Source: an uncultured Eggerthellaceae bacterium (GTDB lineage Bacteria > Actinomycetota > Coriobacteriia > Coriobacteriales > Eggerthellaceae). Taken from it: a stretch of DNA of 64,000 nt. Both the position numbers and the translations under genes were made by a program. This document shows positions 1-9,808 of this stretch, piece after piece. The stretch covers positions 40,553 to 104,552 of the forward strand of contig CAJOIP010000001.1 in NCBI GenBank assembly GCA_905234785.1, written 5' to 3'. Each line of letters starts with the position of its first letter. The stretch's first letter is position 1. The notes under the pieces were generated by a model, which ran no database searches, had not been told where the DNA came from, and saw nothing but the letters and a program-made list of their open reading frames with translations.

Positions 1-78
1 CCGGTGCATCGTTGTTTTGCGCATATTCGCACTAAGGTATAGACTGGTAAATTCCACGCTTTAGAAAGGAACCACACC

Positions 79-1044
79 ATGACCGTCCTCGAATCGAACA
101 CCCTCCGCGAGACTCCTTCGTTGTCGCAGACCGACGTGAACGCGGGCTTCACGCTGCGCGAGTATGACGATAAGAACGAGATTCAGCGCTTCATCATGAG
201 CGACGCCGTGAACCTGCGCCTACGCACGCACGGCATCAAGCTCGTCGAGATGGACCATCCCTACGAGATCCCCGAGAAGTTCCGCGAGTACTCGAAGATC
301 ATGCTCGAGCACCAGCTCGGCCGGGTCGACCCCGGCCAGTTCGAGAACCACCGCATCTGCGGTTTGTACAGCGACCTGAAGCCCGACACCGAAACTGCCA
401 CCATCGGGCTGGTCGAGTACTACGACCTGCTGGCCACGTTCTACTCGTTCCCGTTCGTGTACAAAAACGACAACGACGCCATCGAATTCAAGGGCTCGAG
501 CTACATCTACAACGACTTCGGCGTGCTGTATCCGCTGTCGCTGATGCTCGGCGCGAACCCTATCGGCGCTAACACGCTTGCCATCACCAAAGACTTCCGC
601 ATTCTCGTTTACAAGCAGCCTGAAGACGCGCACATCAACCCCGGCCGCCTCATGCCGTCGGGCTCGGGTTCCGCCAGCTGGCACGACTACATCGATATCG
701 ACGCCGAGACGCTGCAGGACATCGTGAAGCACGGCGCCGAATGGAAGATGCGCAACGAATGCAAGATTCCCGAGAGCTGCGGCACGTCGACGCACATTTT
801 GGGCATGGCCCGCGTGCCCATCGGCATGAAGCCCGACTTCTACTGCTTCACCATGCTCGACGCCACGTGGGACGAGCTTCAGGCCGCAGGCGTCACGCCG
901 TACGAGGTGGTGGAGGCGCGCGACGCCGAGCACATGTCCGACGCCCTGTTCGCCTACATCGACGCGAAGAACGCCGAGAAGCCGGGCAGCGTTTCCATCC
1001 AGCTGTACCTGCAAGCCAAGCTCCTCTCGGAAGTCTGCCGCTAA
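79..1044 (+). CDS. Conserved-looking protein of unknown function
   Basis: A 321-residue soluble protein with no signal peptide or membrane segment. An AGAAAGGA ribosome binding site sits just upstream of the ATG and a strong terminator follows, so it looks like a one-gene transcript. I do not recognise the family. The segment around residues 195-235 (PSGSGSASWHDY, then GAEWKMRNEC) loosely resembles the spacing of a NUDIX box, but the essential glutamates of that box are not all present, so this is only a weak guess. Codon use matches the neighbours and the reading frame is intact. It lies upstream of glnA but is separated from it by a terminator and a repeat array, so no functional link is implied. 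Confidence 0.8.
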   Translation: MTVLESNTLRETPSLSQTDVNAGFTLREYDDKNEIQRFIMSDAVNLRLRTHGIKLVEMDHPYEIPEKFREYSKIMLEHQLGRVDPGQFENHRICGLYSDLKPDTETATIGLVEYYDLLATFYSFPFVYKNDNDAIEFKGSSYIYNDFGVLYPLSLMLGANPIGANTLAITKDFRILVYKQPEDAHINPGRLMPSGSGSASWHDYIDIDAETLQDIVKHGAEWKMRNECKIPESCGTSTHILGMARVPIGMKPDFYCFTMLDATWDELQAAGVTPYEVVEARDAEHMSDALFAYIDAKNAEKPGSVSIQLYLQAKLLSEVCR

Positions 1045-1060
1045 ACGTAAAACGAGGGCT

Positions 1061-1103
1061 CCCCTCCCGCTGCATCGTGTGCGATGTAGCGGGAGGGGTT
1101 TTT
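1061..1103 (+). terminator. Rho-independent terminator
   Basis: A 17-bp stem (CCCCTCCCGCTGCATCG with its complement, one G-U pair) closed by a 4-base loop and followed by five T residues. It lies 17 bases after the stop of the first gene. Confidence 0.9.
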
Positions 1104-1114
1104 CTGTGCACATT

Positions 1115-1390
1115 GTCATCCCGAGCAAAGCGCGAGTGCATCCCCATGACAACCCGAGCAAGGCGCGAGTGCATCCCCATGTCAACCCGAGCAAAGCGCG
1201 AGTGCATCCCCATGACAACCCGAGCAAGGCGCGAGTGCATCCCCATGTCAACCCGAGCAAGGCGCGAGTGCATCCCCATGTCATCCCGAGCGGAGCGCGA
1301 GTGCATCCCCATGTCAACCCGAGCAAGGCGCGAGTGCATCCCCATGTCATCCCGAGCGGAGCGCGAAGCGCGGAGTCGAGGGATCTCCCC
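1115..1390. repeat. 33-bp tandem repeat array ending in a TCATCCCGAGC-type element
   Basis: Seven head-to-tail copies of a 33-bp unit (core CCGAGCAAGGCGCGAGTGCA followed by TCCCCATG), then an eighth truncated copy that runs into GCGGAGTCGAGGGATCTC. Copies differ mainly at AAAG/AAGG/CGGAG and CAACCC/CATCCC. Thirty-three is a multiple of three, so the array stays open in several frames and creates false ORFs on both strands. The terminal copy is the same family as the inverted elements at 11429-11560 and 59069-59308. Confidence 0.9.
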
Positions 1391-1497
1391 CGTCACAACG
1401 GAGTAAACCCTCGCTTACGCCCGGTATGACATATGTGGGTCAATTCCATCGTTAAAACTTCGTGAACAGGCTGCGGATGCGGCGTCGTTGGGCCTCG

Positions 1498-1513
1498 TGG
1501 TAAGGTATTACCA
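1498..1513. promoter_or_regulatory. Palindrome upstream of glnA, candidate operator
   Basis: TGGTAA-GGTA-TTACCA, a perfect 6-bp inverted repeat with a 4-base centre, 41 bases before the glnA start. A GlnR-box-like string (GTTAA, six bases, GTGAAC) lies at 1451-1467. The position suits control of glnA by the adjacent GlnR-like protein; that is inference. Confidence 0.4.
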
Positions 1514-1554
1514 TTCTGGAAGAGATTGCGCCATCGACGTTAGGGGCTAGCGCC

Positions 1555-2892
1555 ATGAATCCGGAGCTCGATTTCGTGCTGAAGACCATCAAGAGCCGCG
1601 ACGTGCACTTCGTGCGCCTGTGGTTCACCGACGTGCTGGGAACGTGCAAGTCGTTTGCCGTGTCGCCGTCGGAAATCGAGGATGCGTTCGTCGACGGCAT
1701 GGGCTTCGACGGCAGCTGCGTGGCGGGCTTCAGCCCGGCCGAGGAATCGGACATGCTGGCGTTTCCCGACCCCGAGACGTTCCAAGTGCTGCCGTGGCGC
1801 CCCTCGCAGGACGCCGTGGCGCGCATGTTCTGCGATATTCGCACGCCCGACGGCTCCGCATTCGAAGGCGACCCGCGCCAGGTGCTGCGCCGCATGGTGA
1901 ACAAGGCGGCCGACGCCGGCTACATCTTCAACGTCGGCCCCGAGCTCGAGTACTACTACTTCAAGGACTCCACGACGCCCGCGGTGCTCGACCATGGCGG
2001 CTACTTCGACCTGACGAGCCTCGATTACGCGTCTGACCTGCGCCGCGATACGGTGCTATCGCTCGAGAAGATGGGCATTCCCATCGAGTACTCGCACCAC
2101 GAGAACGGCCCATCCCAGCACGAGATCGACCTGCGCTACACCGACGCGCTTTCCATGGCCGATGCTGTCATGACGTACAAGCTGGTCGTGAAGGAAATCG
2201 CGCGCGTGCACGGCGTGTATGCGTCGTTCATGCCCAAGCCGCTCGTCGACGCGCCGGGCAGCGGCATGCACGTGCACCAAAGCCTCGTCGATTTCGACGG
2301 GAACAACCTGTTCTACGACGAGTCCGACCCGCTGGGCTACAACCTCTCCGAGCTCGCGAAGCACTACATTGCGGGCATTTTGAAGTATGCGCCCGAGTTC
2401 AGCCTGGTCACGAACCAGTACGTGAATTCGTACAAGCGCCTCATCGGCAACGGCGACGTGCCGGCGTGCCTGTCGTGGGCGCGCACGAACCGCTCGACCT
2501 TGTTGCGCGTGCCGGGCTATCGCCCGCATCGCCCGGATGCCTGCCGCATCGAACTGCGCAGCCCCGACCCGGCGGCCAACCCGTACCTTGCGTTCGCCGT
2601 CATGCTGGCGGCCGGTATGGCGGGCATCGAAGAGGGGCTGGAACCGCCCGCGCCCGTCGAGGACAAAAACCTGTTCTCGTACTCCACGCACGCCGCCGAG
2701 GAAGCGGGGCTTGCCTTGCTGCCGGCGAACCTGGGCGAGGCAGTCGATTTGTTCGAGTCGTCGCAACTCATGAAGGACACGCTTGGCGAGCACATTCACT
2801 CGTACCTGGTGAAAACGAAGCGCGCCGAGTGGATGGACTACCTGCGTCACGTCAGCTCGTGGGAGCTCGACCGCAACCTGGCGGTGCTGTAA
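1555..2892 (+). CDS. glnA: Glutamine synthetase, type I
   Basis: Joins ammonia to glutamate using ATP in the cytoplasm; central to nitrogen assimilation. The 445-residue length fits the short GSI-alpha class. The N-terminal beta-grasp region contains GFDGSCVAGF (usual form GFDGSS). The catalytic domain has the ATP-binding stretch KPLVDAPGSGMHVHQSL, the NRSTLLRVPGY loop and the RIELRSPDPAANPYLAF region near the C-terminus. I do not see the adenylylation-site motif of GSI-beta enzymes, so control by adenylylation is not expected. The next gene is a GlnR-like transcription factor only 25-73 bases downstream, so the two are probably co-transcribed. Confidence 0.96.
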   Translation: MNPELDFVLKTIKSRDVHFVRLWFTDVLGTCKSFAVSPSEIEDAFVDGMGFDGSCVAGFSPAEESDMLAFPDPETFQVLPWRPSQDAVARMFCDIRTPDGSAFEGDPRQVLRRMVNKAADAGYIFNVGPELEYYYFKDSTTPAVLDHGGYFDLTSLDYASDLRRDTVLSLEKMGIPIEYSHHENGPSQHEIDLRYTDALSMADAVMTYKLVVKEIARVHGVYASFMPKPLVDAPGSGMHVHQSLVDFDGNNLFYDESDPLGYNLSELAKHYIAGILKYAPEFSLVTNQYVNSYKRLIGNGDVPACLSWARTNRSTLLRVPGYRPHRPDACRIELRSPDPAANPYLAFAVMLAAGMAGIEEGLEPPAPVEDKNLFSYSTHAAEEAGLALLPANLGEAVDLFESSQLMKDTLGEHIHSYLVKTKRAEWMDYLRHVSSWELDRNLAVL

Positions 2893-2965
2893 TGCGAAGG
2901 CGAGCTAATACCCGTAGATGCGCAAATCTCTGCGCCACCGTTGCGCAGGTTGGCGGTGGTGCCCG

Positions 2966-3634
2966 ATGAGGAAGACGGTCGTCTTCATCGCCGACTCGCT
3001 CGACAACGCCTACAAGTTCCAGCAGGTGCTGAGCGGCTTCGACGTGGACATTTCGGCCGGGTCGACGGTGCAGATTAAGAAGCTGCTCGCGCCGGGTGCC
3101 AGCCACGACCTCATCGTGTTCGAGGCACGCGGCTCGGCCAGCGCGAACCTGCCAGAAATCGTGCAGCTCTCCGAAGACCGCACGTGTCCGCTGCTCGTCA
3201 TCGTGGACGAGTCGGAAGCGGGGCGCCTGAAGTTGCCCGGCCTCGTGCCGAGCGACTTCATCGTGCACGGCGCCAGCTTGGAAGAGTGCTCGGCTCGCGT
3301 GCGGCGCCTGCTGCAAGACGATGGCGCGGCGGGAAACGGGGAGGTCATTTCCATCGACGCCATGACCATAAACCTGGCGACGTACCAGGTGACGGTTGCC
3401 GACGAACCGGTCGACTTCACGTATTTGGAATACGCGTTGCTGTCGTTCTTGGTGCGCCATCCGGGCCACACGTTCTCGCGCGACGCGCTGCTGCAGCACG
3501 TGTGGGGCTTCGACTACTACGGCGGCTCGCGCACCGTCGACGTGCACGTACGCCGCATCCGCGCCAAACTCGGCCCCGAACTTGCCCAACGCCTCGAAAC
3601 CGTCCGCGGCGTCGGCTACCTCTGGAGCAACTAA
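2966..3634 (+). CDS. glnR: GlnR-like orphan OmpR-family regulator with degenerate receiver
   Basis: A 222-residue protein from the ATG at 2966, preceded by GGCGGTGG; an upstream in-frame ATG at 2918 would add 16 residues. Residues 1-110 have a receiver-like fold pattern, but where response regulators carry the phosphorylated aspartate the sequence reads DLIVFEARG, and the acidic pair near the N-terminus is also absent. Residues 125-222 are a clear OmpR winged helix (FTYLEYALLSFLVRHPG, WGFDYYGGSRTVDVHVRRIR). Actinobacterial GlnR has exactly this layout: phosphorylation-independent receiver plus OmpR domain. Position directly after glnA supports a nitrogen-control role. No kinase gene is nearby. 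Confidence 0.82.
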   Translation: MRKTVVFIADSLDNAYKFQQVLSGFDVDISAGSTVQIKKLLAPGASHDLIVFEARGSASANLPEIVQLSEDRTCPLLVIVDESEAGRLKLPGLVPSDFIVHGASLEECSARVRRLLQDDGAAGNGEVISIDAMTINLATYQVTVADEPVDFTYLEYALLSFLVRHPGHTFSRDALLQHVWGFDYYGGSRTVDVHVRRIRAKLGPELAQRLETVRGVGYLWSN

Positions 3635-3635
3635 C

Positions 3636-3666
3636 TCATCCAAACAGCCTTAGGCCGTTTGGATGA
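3636..3666. terminator. Inverted repeat after glnR
   Basis: TCATCCAAAC-N11-GTTTGGATGA, a perfect 10-bp stem directly after the glnR stop. There is no T-tract, so it may be a weak terminator or an RNA-stabilising hairpin. A second, imperfect copy of the CCAAACGGC motif follows before polA. Confidence 0.5.
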
Positions 3667-3744
3667 AAGTCAACCAAACGGCTTCAGGCCACATGGTTGG
3701 CTCCGATTTGCCTTTATACTTTCCCCTAACGGAAAGGATTCCCC

Positions 3745-6387
3745 ATGCCCAAAAAGATTGCAGTCATCGACGGAAACTCGCTCATGCACCGCGCTTATCA
3801 TGCGGTGCCGCCGACCATGAACGCACCCGACGGCACGCCGACCAACGCCGTGTTTGGGTTCTGCTCGATGCTGTTCAAGTTCATCGAAATCGCCCAGCCC
3901 GACGGCATCGTCTGCGCGTTCGACGCGGGCAAGCCGAAGTTCCGCATGGAAGCGCTCGAGCAGTACAAGGCCCAGCGCCCGCCGATGGACGACGAGCTGC
4001 GCGTGCAATTCCCGATCATGGAAAGCCTGCTGGAATCGATGAACATCCCGGTCGTGAAGGTGCCGGGTTGGGAAGGCGACGACATCCTGGGCACGGTGGC
4101 CGCCCGCGACGAGGCGCGCGGCTACGAGACGCTGCTCGTGTCGGGCGACAAGGACGTGAACCAGCTGGTCACCGAGCTCACGCACGTGGTCACCACGAAG
4201 AAGGGCATTACCGACGTGGTGATTTACGACCCCGAAACCGTCGAGGAGAAGTACGGCATCACGCCCGCGCAATTCCCCGACTACCTGGGCTTCATGGGCG
4301 ACGCGTCCGACAACATCCCCGGCGTGCCCGGCATCGGCCCCAAATCGGCGCAGAAGCTGTTGGCGCAGTTCGGCTCGATGGAAGGCGTCTACGAGAACCT
4401 CGACAGACTGAAGGGCAAGCAGCTGGAAAACATCCGCGACAACAAGGACCTCGCGTTCCTGTCGCGCAAGATCGCCACGATCGTGACCGACCTCGATTTC
4501 GAGCTCGACGTCGACGAGGTGGCGTGGCCGTCGTTCGACGCGGAAACGGTGGCGCAGGCGTTCGGCGCCATCCGCTTCAACGCGCACCTCGACAAGCTCA
4601 TGCGCCTAGCCGGGCAAGAGGGCGCCGTTTCGGCCGTCGACGCCTTCGAAGTGCAAGAGCCGGTGGAAGGCTCCGAGGCGGCGGTACTCGTGGAAGCGGC
4701 GCTGCAGCGCGGCGAACGTGTGAGCGTGGCGTTCACGCGGCCGGCGCAGGAGTCGCTGTTCGATTCGGGCGTCACGATGGCCGTATCCACGTCAGAGGGC
4801 GCGGGCCTGTTCGAAGGTGACGAGGCGGTCAGCCTGTTCGCGCGCATTGTCAAGGAGGGATCGTTCGCAGCGCACGATGCGAAGGCGGCGCTTCACGAGG
4901 CGTATCCGGTCGATTCAGCCGCCGCCGCCGACCTGACCGACGCCGAGGTGCTGGCCGCCGACCTGTTCGATGTGGCCCTTGCCGCCTATGTGCTCGACTC
5001 GTCGGCGGGCAAGTACCCGCTCGACGCGTTGGTCGAAACGCATCTGGGCGCAGCGCTACCCGACGCGCAAGACGACCGCATCCGCGTTTCTGCGGAAGCC
5101 CAGGCTGTTCGCGCTCTCGCCGAGGCGCTGGCCAAGAAGCTGGAAGACGACGGCACGGCGAACGTGTACTACGACATAGACTTGCCGCTCGTCGGGCCGC
5201 TGACGGTGATCGAGCGCAACGGCGCGCCCATCGACACCTGTGCGCTCGCCGACCTCGGCGCCAGCACGCAGGAGGAAATCGACGGCTTGAAGGCGCGCAT
5301 CTACGAGCTCGCCGGCGAGGAGTTCAACATCGATTCGCCCAAGCAGCTCGGCCACATCCTCTTCGAGGTGCTGGGCATGCCGCACGGCAAGAAGAACCAG
5401 CGCGGCTACTCGACCGATGCCCAGGTGCTGAAGAAGCTCGCGGCCGAATACGAGCTGCCGGCCGTCGTGCTGCACTACCGCGAGTTCGCGAAGATTAAAT
5501 CGACCTATATCGACGCGCTGCCGCAAATCGCGCGCCGCTACGACGACGGCCGCGTGCACACGTCGTTCAACGAGACGGTCACGGCCACCGGGCGCCTGTC
5601 GTCTTCCGACCCGAACCTGCAGAACATTCCCGTGCGCACCGATTTCGGGCGCAAGATCCGCGGATGCTTCGGGCCGCTGAACCCGGCTGCGGGCGATGTG
5701 TTCCTGTCAGCCGACTACTCGCAAATCGAGCTGCGCCTGCTCGCGCACTTGTCGGGCGATGAGCATCTGGTTGCCGCGTTCAATTCCGGCGCCGATTTCC
5801 ACGCCTCCACGGCGGCACGTGTGTTCGGCGTGCCGGTCGAAGAGGTCACGCCGCAAATGCGCAGCCGCGCGAAGGCCGTGAACTTCGGCATCGTGTACGG
5901 CCAGCAGGCGTTCGGCCTGTCGCAGAGCCTCGAGATTCCCATGGCCGAGGCCAAGGAGATGATCGACCGCTACTTCGAGGCGTACCCCGGCGTGCGCGCA
6001 TACCTCGACCGCACGGTCGACGAGGCGCGGAGCGCGGGCTATGCCGAGACCATGTTCGGCCGCCGGCGCCACATTCCCGAGCTGACGGCGCGTAACGCGG
6101 TGCAGCGCGGCTTCGGCGAGCGCACGGCCATGAACCACCCGATGCAGGGCACGGCCGCCGACATCATCAAGCTCGCCATGAACGAGGTGTCGCGCCGCCT
6201 GGTCAGCGACGGCTTCGAGGCGCGCCTGCTCATCCAGGTGCACGACGAGCTCGACTTCTCGGTTCCCGCCGACGAGATCGAGCGCCTCAGCGCCATGGTG
6301 AAAGAGGTCATGGAAGGCGCCGCCGAGCTTTCGGTGCCGCTCATTGCCGACGTCAGCTACGGCCCAACCTGGGCAGAAGCGCACTAA
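3745..6387 (+). CDS. polA: DNA polymerase I
   Basis: Repair and Okazaki-fragment polymerase, 880 residues, close to the usual length. Residues 1-290 form the 5' nuclease (FEN) domain with KVPGWEGDDILGT and the helix-hairpin-helix GVPGIGPKSAQKLL. Residues 300-490 occupy the place of the 3'-5' exonuclease but lack the DxE of motif I (the region reads VSVAFTRPAQ), so proofreading is probably lost, as in several Gram-positive Pol I enzymes. The polymerase domain is intact: motif A SADYSQIELRLLAHLSGDE, motif B RSRAKAVNFGIVYG, motif C QVHDELDF. An AACGGAAAGGA ribosome binding site precedes the ATG. It stands alone between glnR and the L21 operon. Confidence 0.96.
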   Translation: MPKKIAVIDGNSLMHRAYHAVPPTMNAPDGTPTNAVFGFCSMLFKFIEIAQPDGIVCAFDAGKPKFRMEALEQYKAQRPPMDDELRVQFPIMESLLESMNIPVVKVPGWEGDDILGTVAARDEARGYETLLVSGDKDVNQLVTELTHVVTTKKGITDVVIYDPETVEEKYGITPAQFPDYLGFMGDASDNIPGVPGIGPKSAQKLLAQFGSMEGVYENLDRLKGKQLENIRDNKDLAFLSRKIATIVTDLDFELDVDEVAWPSFDAETVAQAFGAIRFNAHLDKLMRLAGQEGAVSAVDAFEVQEPVEGSEAAVLVEAALQRGERVSVAFTRPAQESLFDSGVTMAVSTSEGAGLFEGDEAVSLFARIVKEGSFAAHDAKAALHEAYPVDSAAAADLTDAEVLAADLFDVALAAYVLDSSAGKYPLDALVETHLGAALPDAQDDRIRVSAEAQAVRALAEALAKKLEDDGTANVYYDIDLPLVGPLTVIERNGAPIDTCALADLGASTQEEIDGLKARIYELAGEEFNIDSPKQLGHILFEVLGMPHGKKNQRGYSTDAQVLKKLAAEYELPAVVLHYREFAKIKSTYIDALPQIARRYDDGRVHTSFNETVTATGRLSSSDPNLQNIPVRTDFGRKIRGCFGPLNPAAGDVFLSADYSQIELRLLAHLSGDEHLVAAFNSGADFHASTAARVFGVPVEEVTPQMRSRAKAVNFGIVYGQQAFGLSQSLEIPMAEAKEMIDRYFEAYPGVRAYLDRTVDEARSAGYAETMFGRRRHIPELTARNAVQRGFGERTAMNHPMQGTAADIIKLAMNEVSRRLVSDGFEARLLIQVHDELDFSVPADEIERLSAMVKEVMEGAAELSVPLIADVSYGPTWAEAH

Positions 6388-6404
6388 ACCAACACATTCC
6401 GCAG

Positions 6405-6433
6405 TTGACTCTGCAGTTCACGGCTGATAAAGT
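6405..6433 (+). promoter_or_regulatory. Sigma-70-type promoter of rplU-rpmA
   Basis: TTGACT, a 17-base spacer, then TAAAGT. It lies about 100 bases upstream of rplU, leaving a leader that begins with the hairpin at 6438-6459. Confidence 0.65.
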
Positions 6434-6437
6434 ATCG

Positions 6438-6459
6438 GTTTGCGTCTTTGCACGCAAAC
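6438..6459 (+). promoter_or_regulatory. Hairpin at the start of the L21 leader
   Basis: GTTTGCGT-CTTTGC-ACGCAAAC, an 8-bp perfect stem at about the expected transcription start of rplU-rpmA. L21 operons in many bacteria have structured leaders; this one could be autoregulatory or protective. Function is inferred from position only. Confidence 0.4.
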
Positions 6460-6532
6460 GCACAGATGGCGCGTCCCACCCATACGTGTCGTCGTGTTAG
6501 AAATGCTTTAGGCACAGCTAAGGAGAAAGCAT

Positions 6533-6889
6533 ATGTACGCAGTAGTTAAAACGGGTGGCAAGCAGTACAAGGTCGCTCCGGGCGACGTCATCGAGATCGA
6601 GAAGCTCGATGTCGAGGAAGGCGCCGAAGTCGAACTGCCGGTCATTTTCGTGGCCGACGGCGACAAGATCGAGGCCGACCCCGAGAAGGCTGCAGCCACG
6701 AAGGTAACCGCCAAGGTTCTCGCCCAGTTCAAGGGTAAGAAGCAGCTCGTCTTCAAGTTCAAGAAGCGCAAGGGCTACAAGAAGCTGAACGGCCATCGCC
6801 AGCAGCTCACCCGCGTCCGCATCATGTCCGTGGGCGGCGAGAAGTGGTCCAAGCCGGCCAAGAAGGCCGAAAAGGCCGATGAGGAATAG
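6533..6889 (+). CDS. rplU: 50S ribosomal protein L21
   Basis: Large-subunit protein that binds 23S rRNA. The start MYAVVKTGGKQYKVAPGD and the Gly-Lys-Lys-rich middle (FKGKKQLVFKFKKRKGYKKL) are diagnostic. At 118 residues it has a short Lys-rich C-terminal tail (KWSKPAKKAEKADEE) beyond the usual ~103. Preceded by AAGGAGAAAG. rpmA starts 12 bases after its stop, the standard L21-L27 pair. Confidence 0.97.
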   Translation: MYAVVKTGGKQYKVAPGDVIEIEKLDVEEGAEVELPVIFVADGDKIEADPEKAAATKVTAKVLAQFKGKKQLVFKFKKRKGYKKLNGHRQQLTRVRIMSVGGEKWSKPAKKAEKADEE

Positions 6890-6901
6890 GAGGGGAGAAA
6901 C

Positions 6902-7159
6902 ATGGCACATAAGAAGGGTCTTGGTTCATCCCGTAACGGCCGCGATTCCCACGCACAGCGACTGGGCGTGAAGAAGTTCGCCGGCGAGTACGTGAAGGCT
7001 GGCAACATCATCGTGCGCCAGCGCGGCACGAAGTTCCATCCCGGCGAGAATGTCGGCCGCGGCAAGGACGACACGCTGTTCGCGAAGTGCGACGGCCACC
7101 TGGTGTTCACCAAGGGCATGAAGCGCCGCATCCACGTTCGCCCGCTCGAGGTGGATTAG
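6902..7159 (+). CDS. rpmA: 50S ribosomal protein L27
   Basis: The 85-residue protein begins [20 protein letters not shown], the flexible N-terminus that reaches the peptidyl-transferase centre. There is no Firmicutes-type N-terminal propeptide before AHKKG, so no Prp-like processing is needed. An AGGAGGGG-like ribosome binding site (TAGGAGGGGAGAAAC) precedes the ATG. Second gene of the L21-L27 operon, followed by a terminator before obgE. Confidence 0.97.
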   Translation: MAHKKGLGSSRNGRDSHAQRLGVKKFAGEYVKAGNIIVRQRGTKFHPGENVGRGKDDTLFAKCDGHLVFTKGMKRRIHVRPLEVD

Positions 7160-7197
7160 GCATAAAGCCTAACGGCGACAACATCGTACGTTACCGG

Positions 7198-7229
7198 GCG
7201 CCCTCTGCTAGCCAGGGGGCGCTTTCGTT
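7198..7229 (+). terminator. Terminator of the L21-L27 operon
   Basis: GCGCCCTC and GGGGGCGC pair around a short loop, followed by TTTCGTTT. It lies 15 bases before the obgE start, so obgE may be expressed by read-through or from a promoter inside this region. Confidence 0.7.
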
Positions 7230-7238
7230 TAGAATTGA

Positions 7239-8640
<1,402 letters not shown>

Positions 8641-8642
<2 letters not shown>

Positions 8643-8675
8643 ATGTGCCATGAGGGTACCCTTCGTGGCACATTT
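8641..8675. other. Perfect hairpin between obgE and proB
   Basis: AAATGTGCCA pairs with TGGCACATTT, with a further inner stem (GAGGG/CCTTC). The 35-base structure overlaps the obgE stop and ends 17 bases before the proB ATG. It lacks a T-tract in the forward direction. Confidence 0.6.
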
Positions 8676-8692
8676 GCAGGACTGGAGGAACG

Positions 8693-9808
8693 ATGAAACG
8701 CTTGGTGGTGAAAATCGGTTCGTCGACGCTGACGACGGGCGAGGGGCGCATCGACCATGAGTACCTCGAGTCGTTCGCGCAGCAGGTGGAAGCCGTGCGC
8801 GCACAGGGGTGGCAGGTCGTCATCGTGTCGTCGGGCGCCATCGCGTGCGGGCTCGAGCGGCTCGGCATGTCGGGCAAACGCCCCGACGATATGCCCACGC
8901 TGCAGGCTGCGGCGTCGGTGGGCCAAGGGCTGTTCGCCAGCGCCTGGGGCGATGCGTTCGCCAACCACGGCATGGTCACGTCGCTCGTGCTGCTGACGCG
9001 GCGTGACACGGCCGACCGCACGGCGTACCTGCACGCGCGCGACACGCTCGAGCGCTTGCTCAGCTTGGGCGTGGTTCCCATCGTGAACGAGAACGACACG
9101 GTGTCGGTCGAGCAGATCCGCTTCGGCGACAACGACACGCTCGGCGCGCTCGTGGCATGCCTCATCAGCGCCGACCTCGCCATCATCCTTTCCGATATCG
9201 ACGGTTTGTACGACGCAAATCCGGCGAAGGACCCGAACGCGAAGCTCATCCGGCGCATCGACCACATTAGCCAGGAGATCGTCGGCGCCGCGGGCGACGC
9301 GGGTTCGGCCATGGGGTCGGGCGGAATGGTCACCAAGGTGAAGGCGGCGCGCGTGCTCGGCGTGGCGGGAATTCCGCTCGTCATCTGCGCGGGCAGGCGC
9401 GAGAACGCCATTGTCGACGCGGCAGCCGGCAACGAGGTCGGTAGCCTGTTCACGGCGGAAGGCGTCGCGCACGAAATCACCCCGCGCAAGCTGTGGATAG
9501 CGCTCGGCGACTCGTCGCGCGGTTCCATCACGGTCGACGCTGGCGCCAAGCAGGCGCTGCAGCGCAAGGGCAGCTCGCTTCTGGTCGTGGGCGTCGCCGC
9601 GGTCGACGGCGATTTCGAGAACGGCGACATCGTCGATATCCTCGACGAATCAGGTTACCTGTTCGCACGCGGCCGGGCGGCATTCAGCCGCGACGAGGCC
9701 GAGCTGGCGCTGGGCCGCACGCGCGACGAGCTTTCCCGCAACCGCCTGCTGGCGGAAATGGCCGAAAAGCCGCTCGTTCACCGCGACGACCTCGTGATAT
9801 TCGAATAG
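8693..9808 (+). CDS. proB: Glutamate 5-kinase
   Basis: Phosphorylates glutamate at the gamma position, the first step to proline. The 371 residues comprise an amino-acid-kinase domain (start LVVKIGSSTLT; VIVSSGAIACG; SDIDGLYDANP; GSGGMVTKVKAA) and a C-terminal PUA domain from about residue 265 (KLWIALGDSSRGSITVD). GGACTGGAGGAACG upstream is a good ribosome binding site. The pathway partner proA lies just downstream but on the opposite strand, separated by repeats, so the two are convergent rather than an operon. Confidence 0.96.
   Translation: MKRLVVKIGSSTLTTGEGRIDHEYLESFAQQVEAVRAQGWQVVIVSSGAIACGLERLGMSGKRPDDMPTLQAAASVGQGLFASAWGDAFANHGMVTSLVLLTRRDTADRTAYLHARDTLERLLSLGVVPIVNENDTVSVEQIRFGDNDTLGALVACLISADLAIILSDIDGLYDANPAKDPNAKLIRRIDHISQEIVGAAGDAGSAMGSGGMVTKVKAARVLGVAGIPLVICAGRRENAIVDAAAGNEVGSLFTAEGVAHEITPRKLWIALGDSSRGSITVDAGAKQALQRKGSSLLVVGVAAVDGDFENGDIVDILDESGYLFARGRAAFSRDEAELALGRTRDELSRNRLLAEMAEKPLVHRDDLVIFE

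Noticed and set aside
220..1350. Long minus-strand frame of 376 codons with repeating WGCTRA-type motif
   Set aside because: It is antisense to the first gene and extends through the 33-bp tandem repeats, whose length is a multiple of three; no ribosome binding site and no homology.
1115..1390. CRISPR array
   Set aside because: Units are contiguous with no unique spacers and no cas genes occur in the window; the same holds for 19372-19464.
741..1429. Plus-strand and minus-strand frames with 11-residue repeats over the array
   Set aside because: Artefacts of a 33-bp repeat read in several frames; the repetitive peptides are just the DNA repeat translated.
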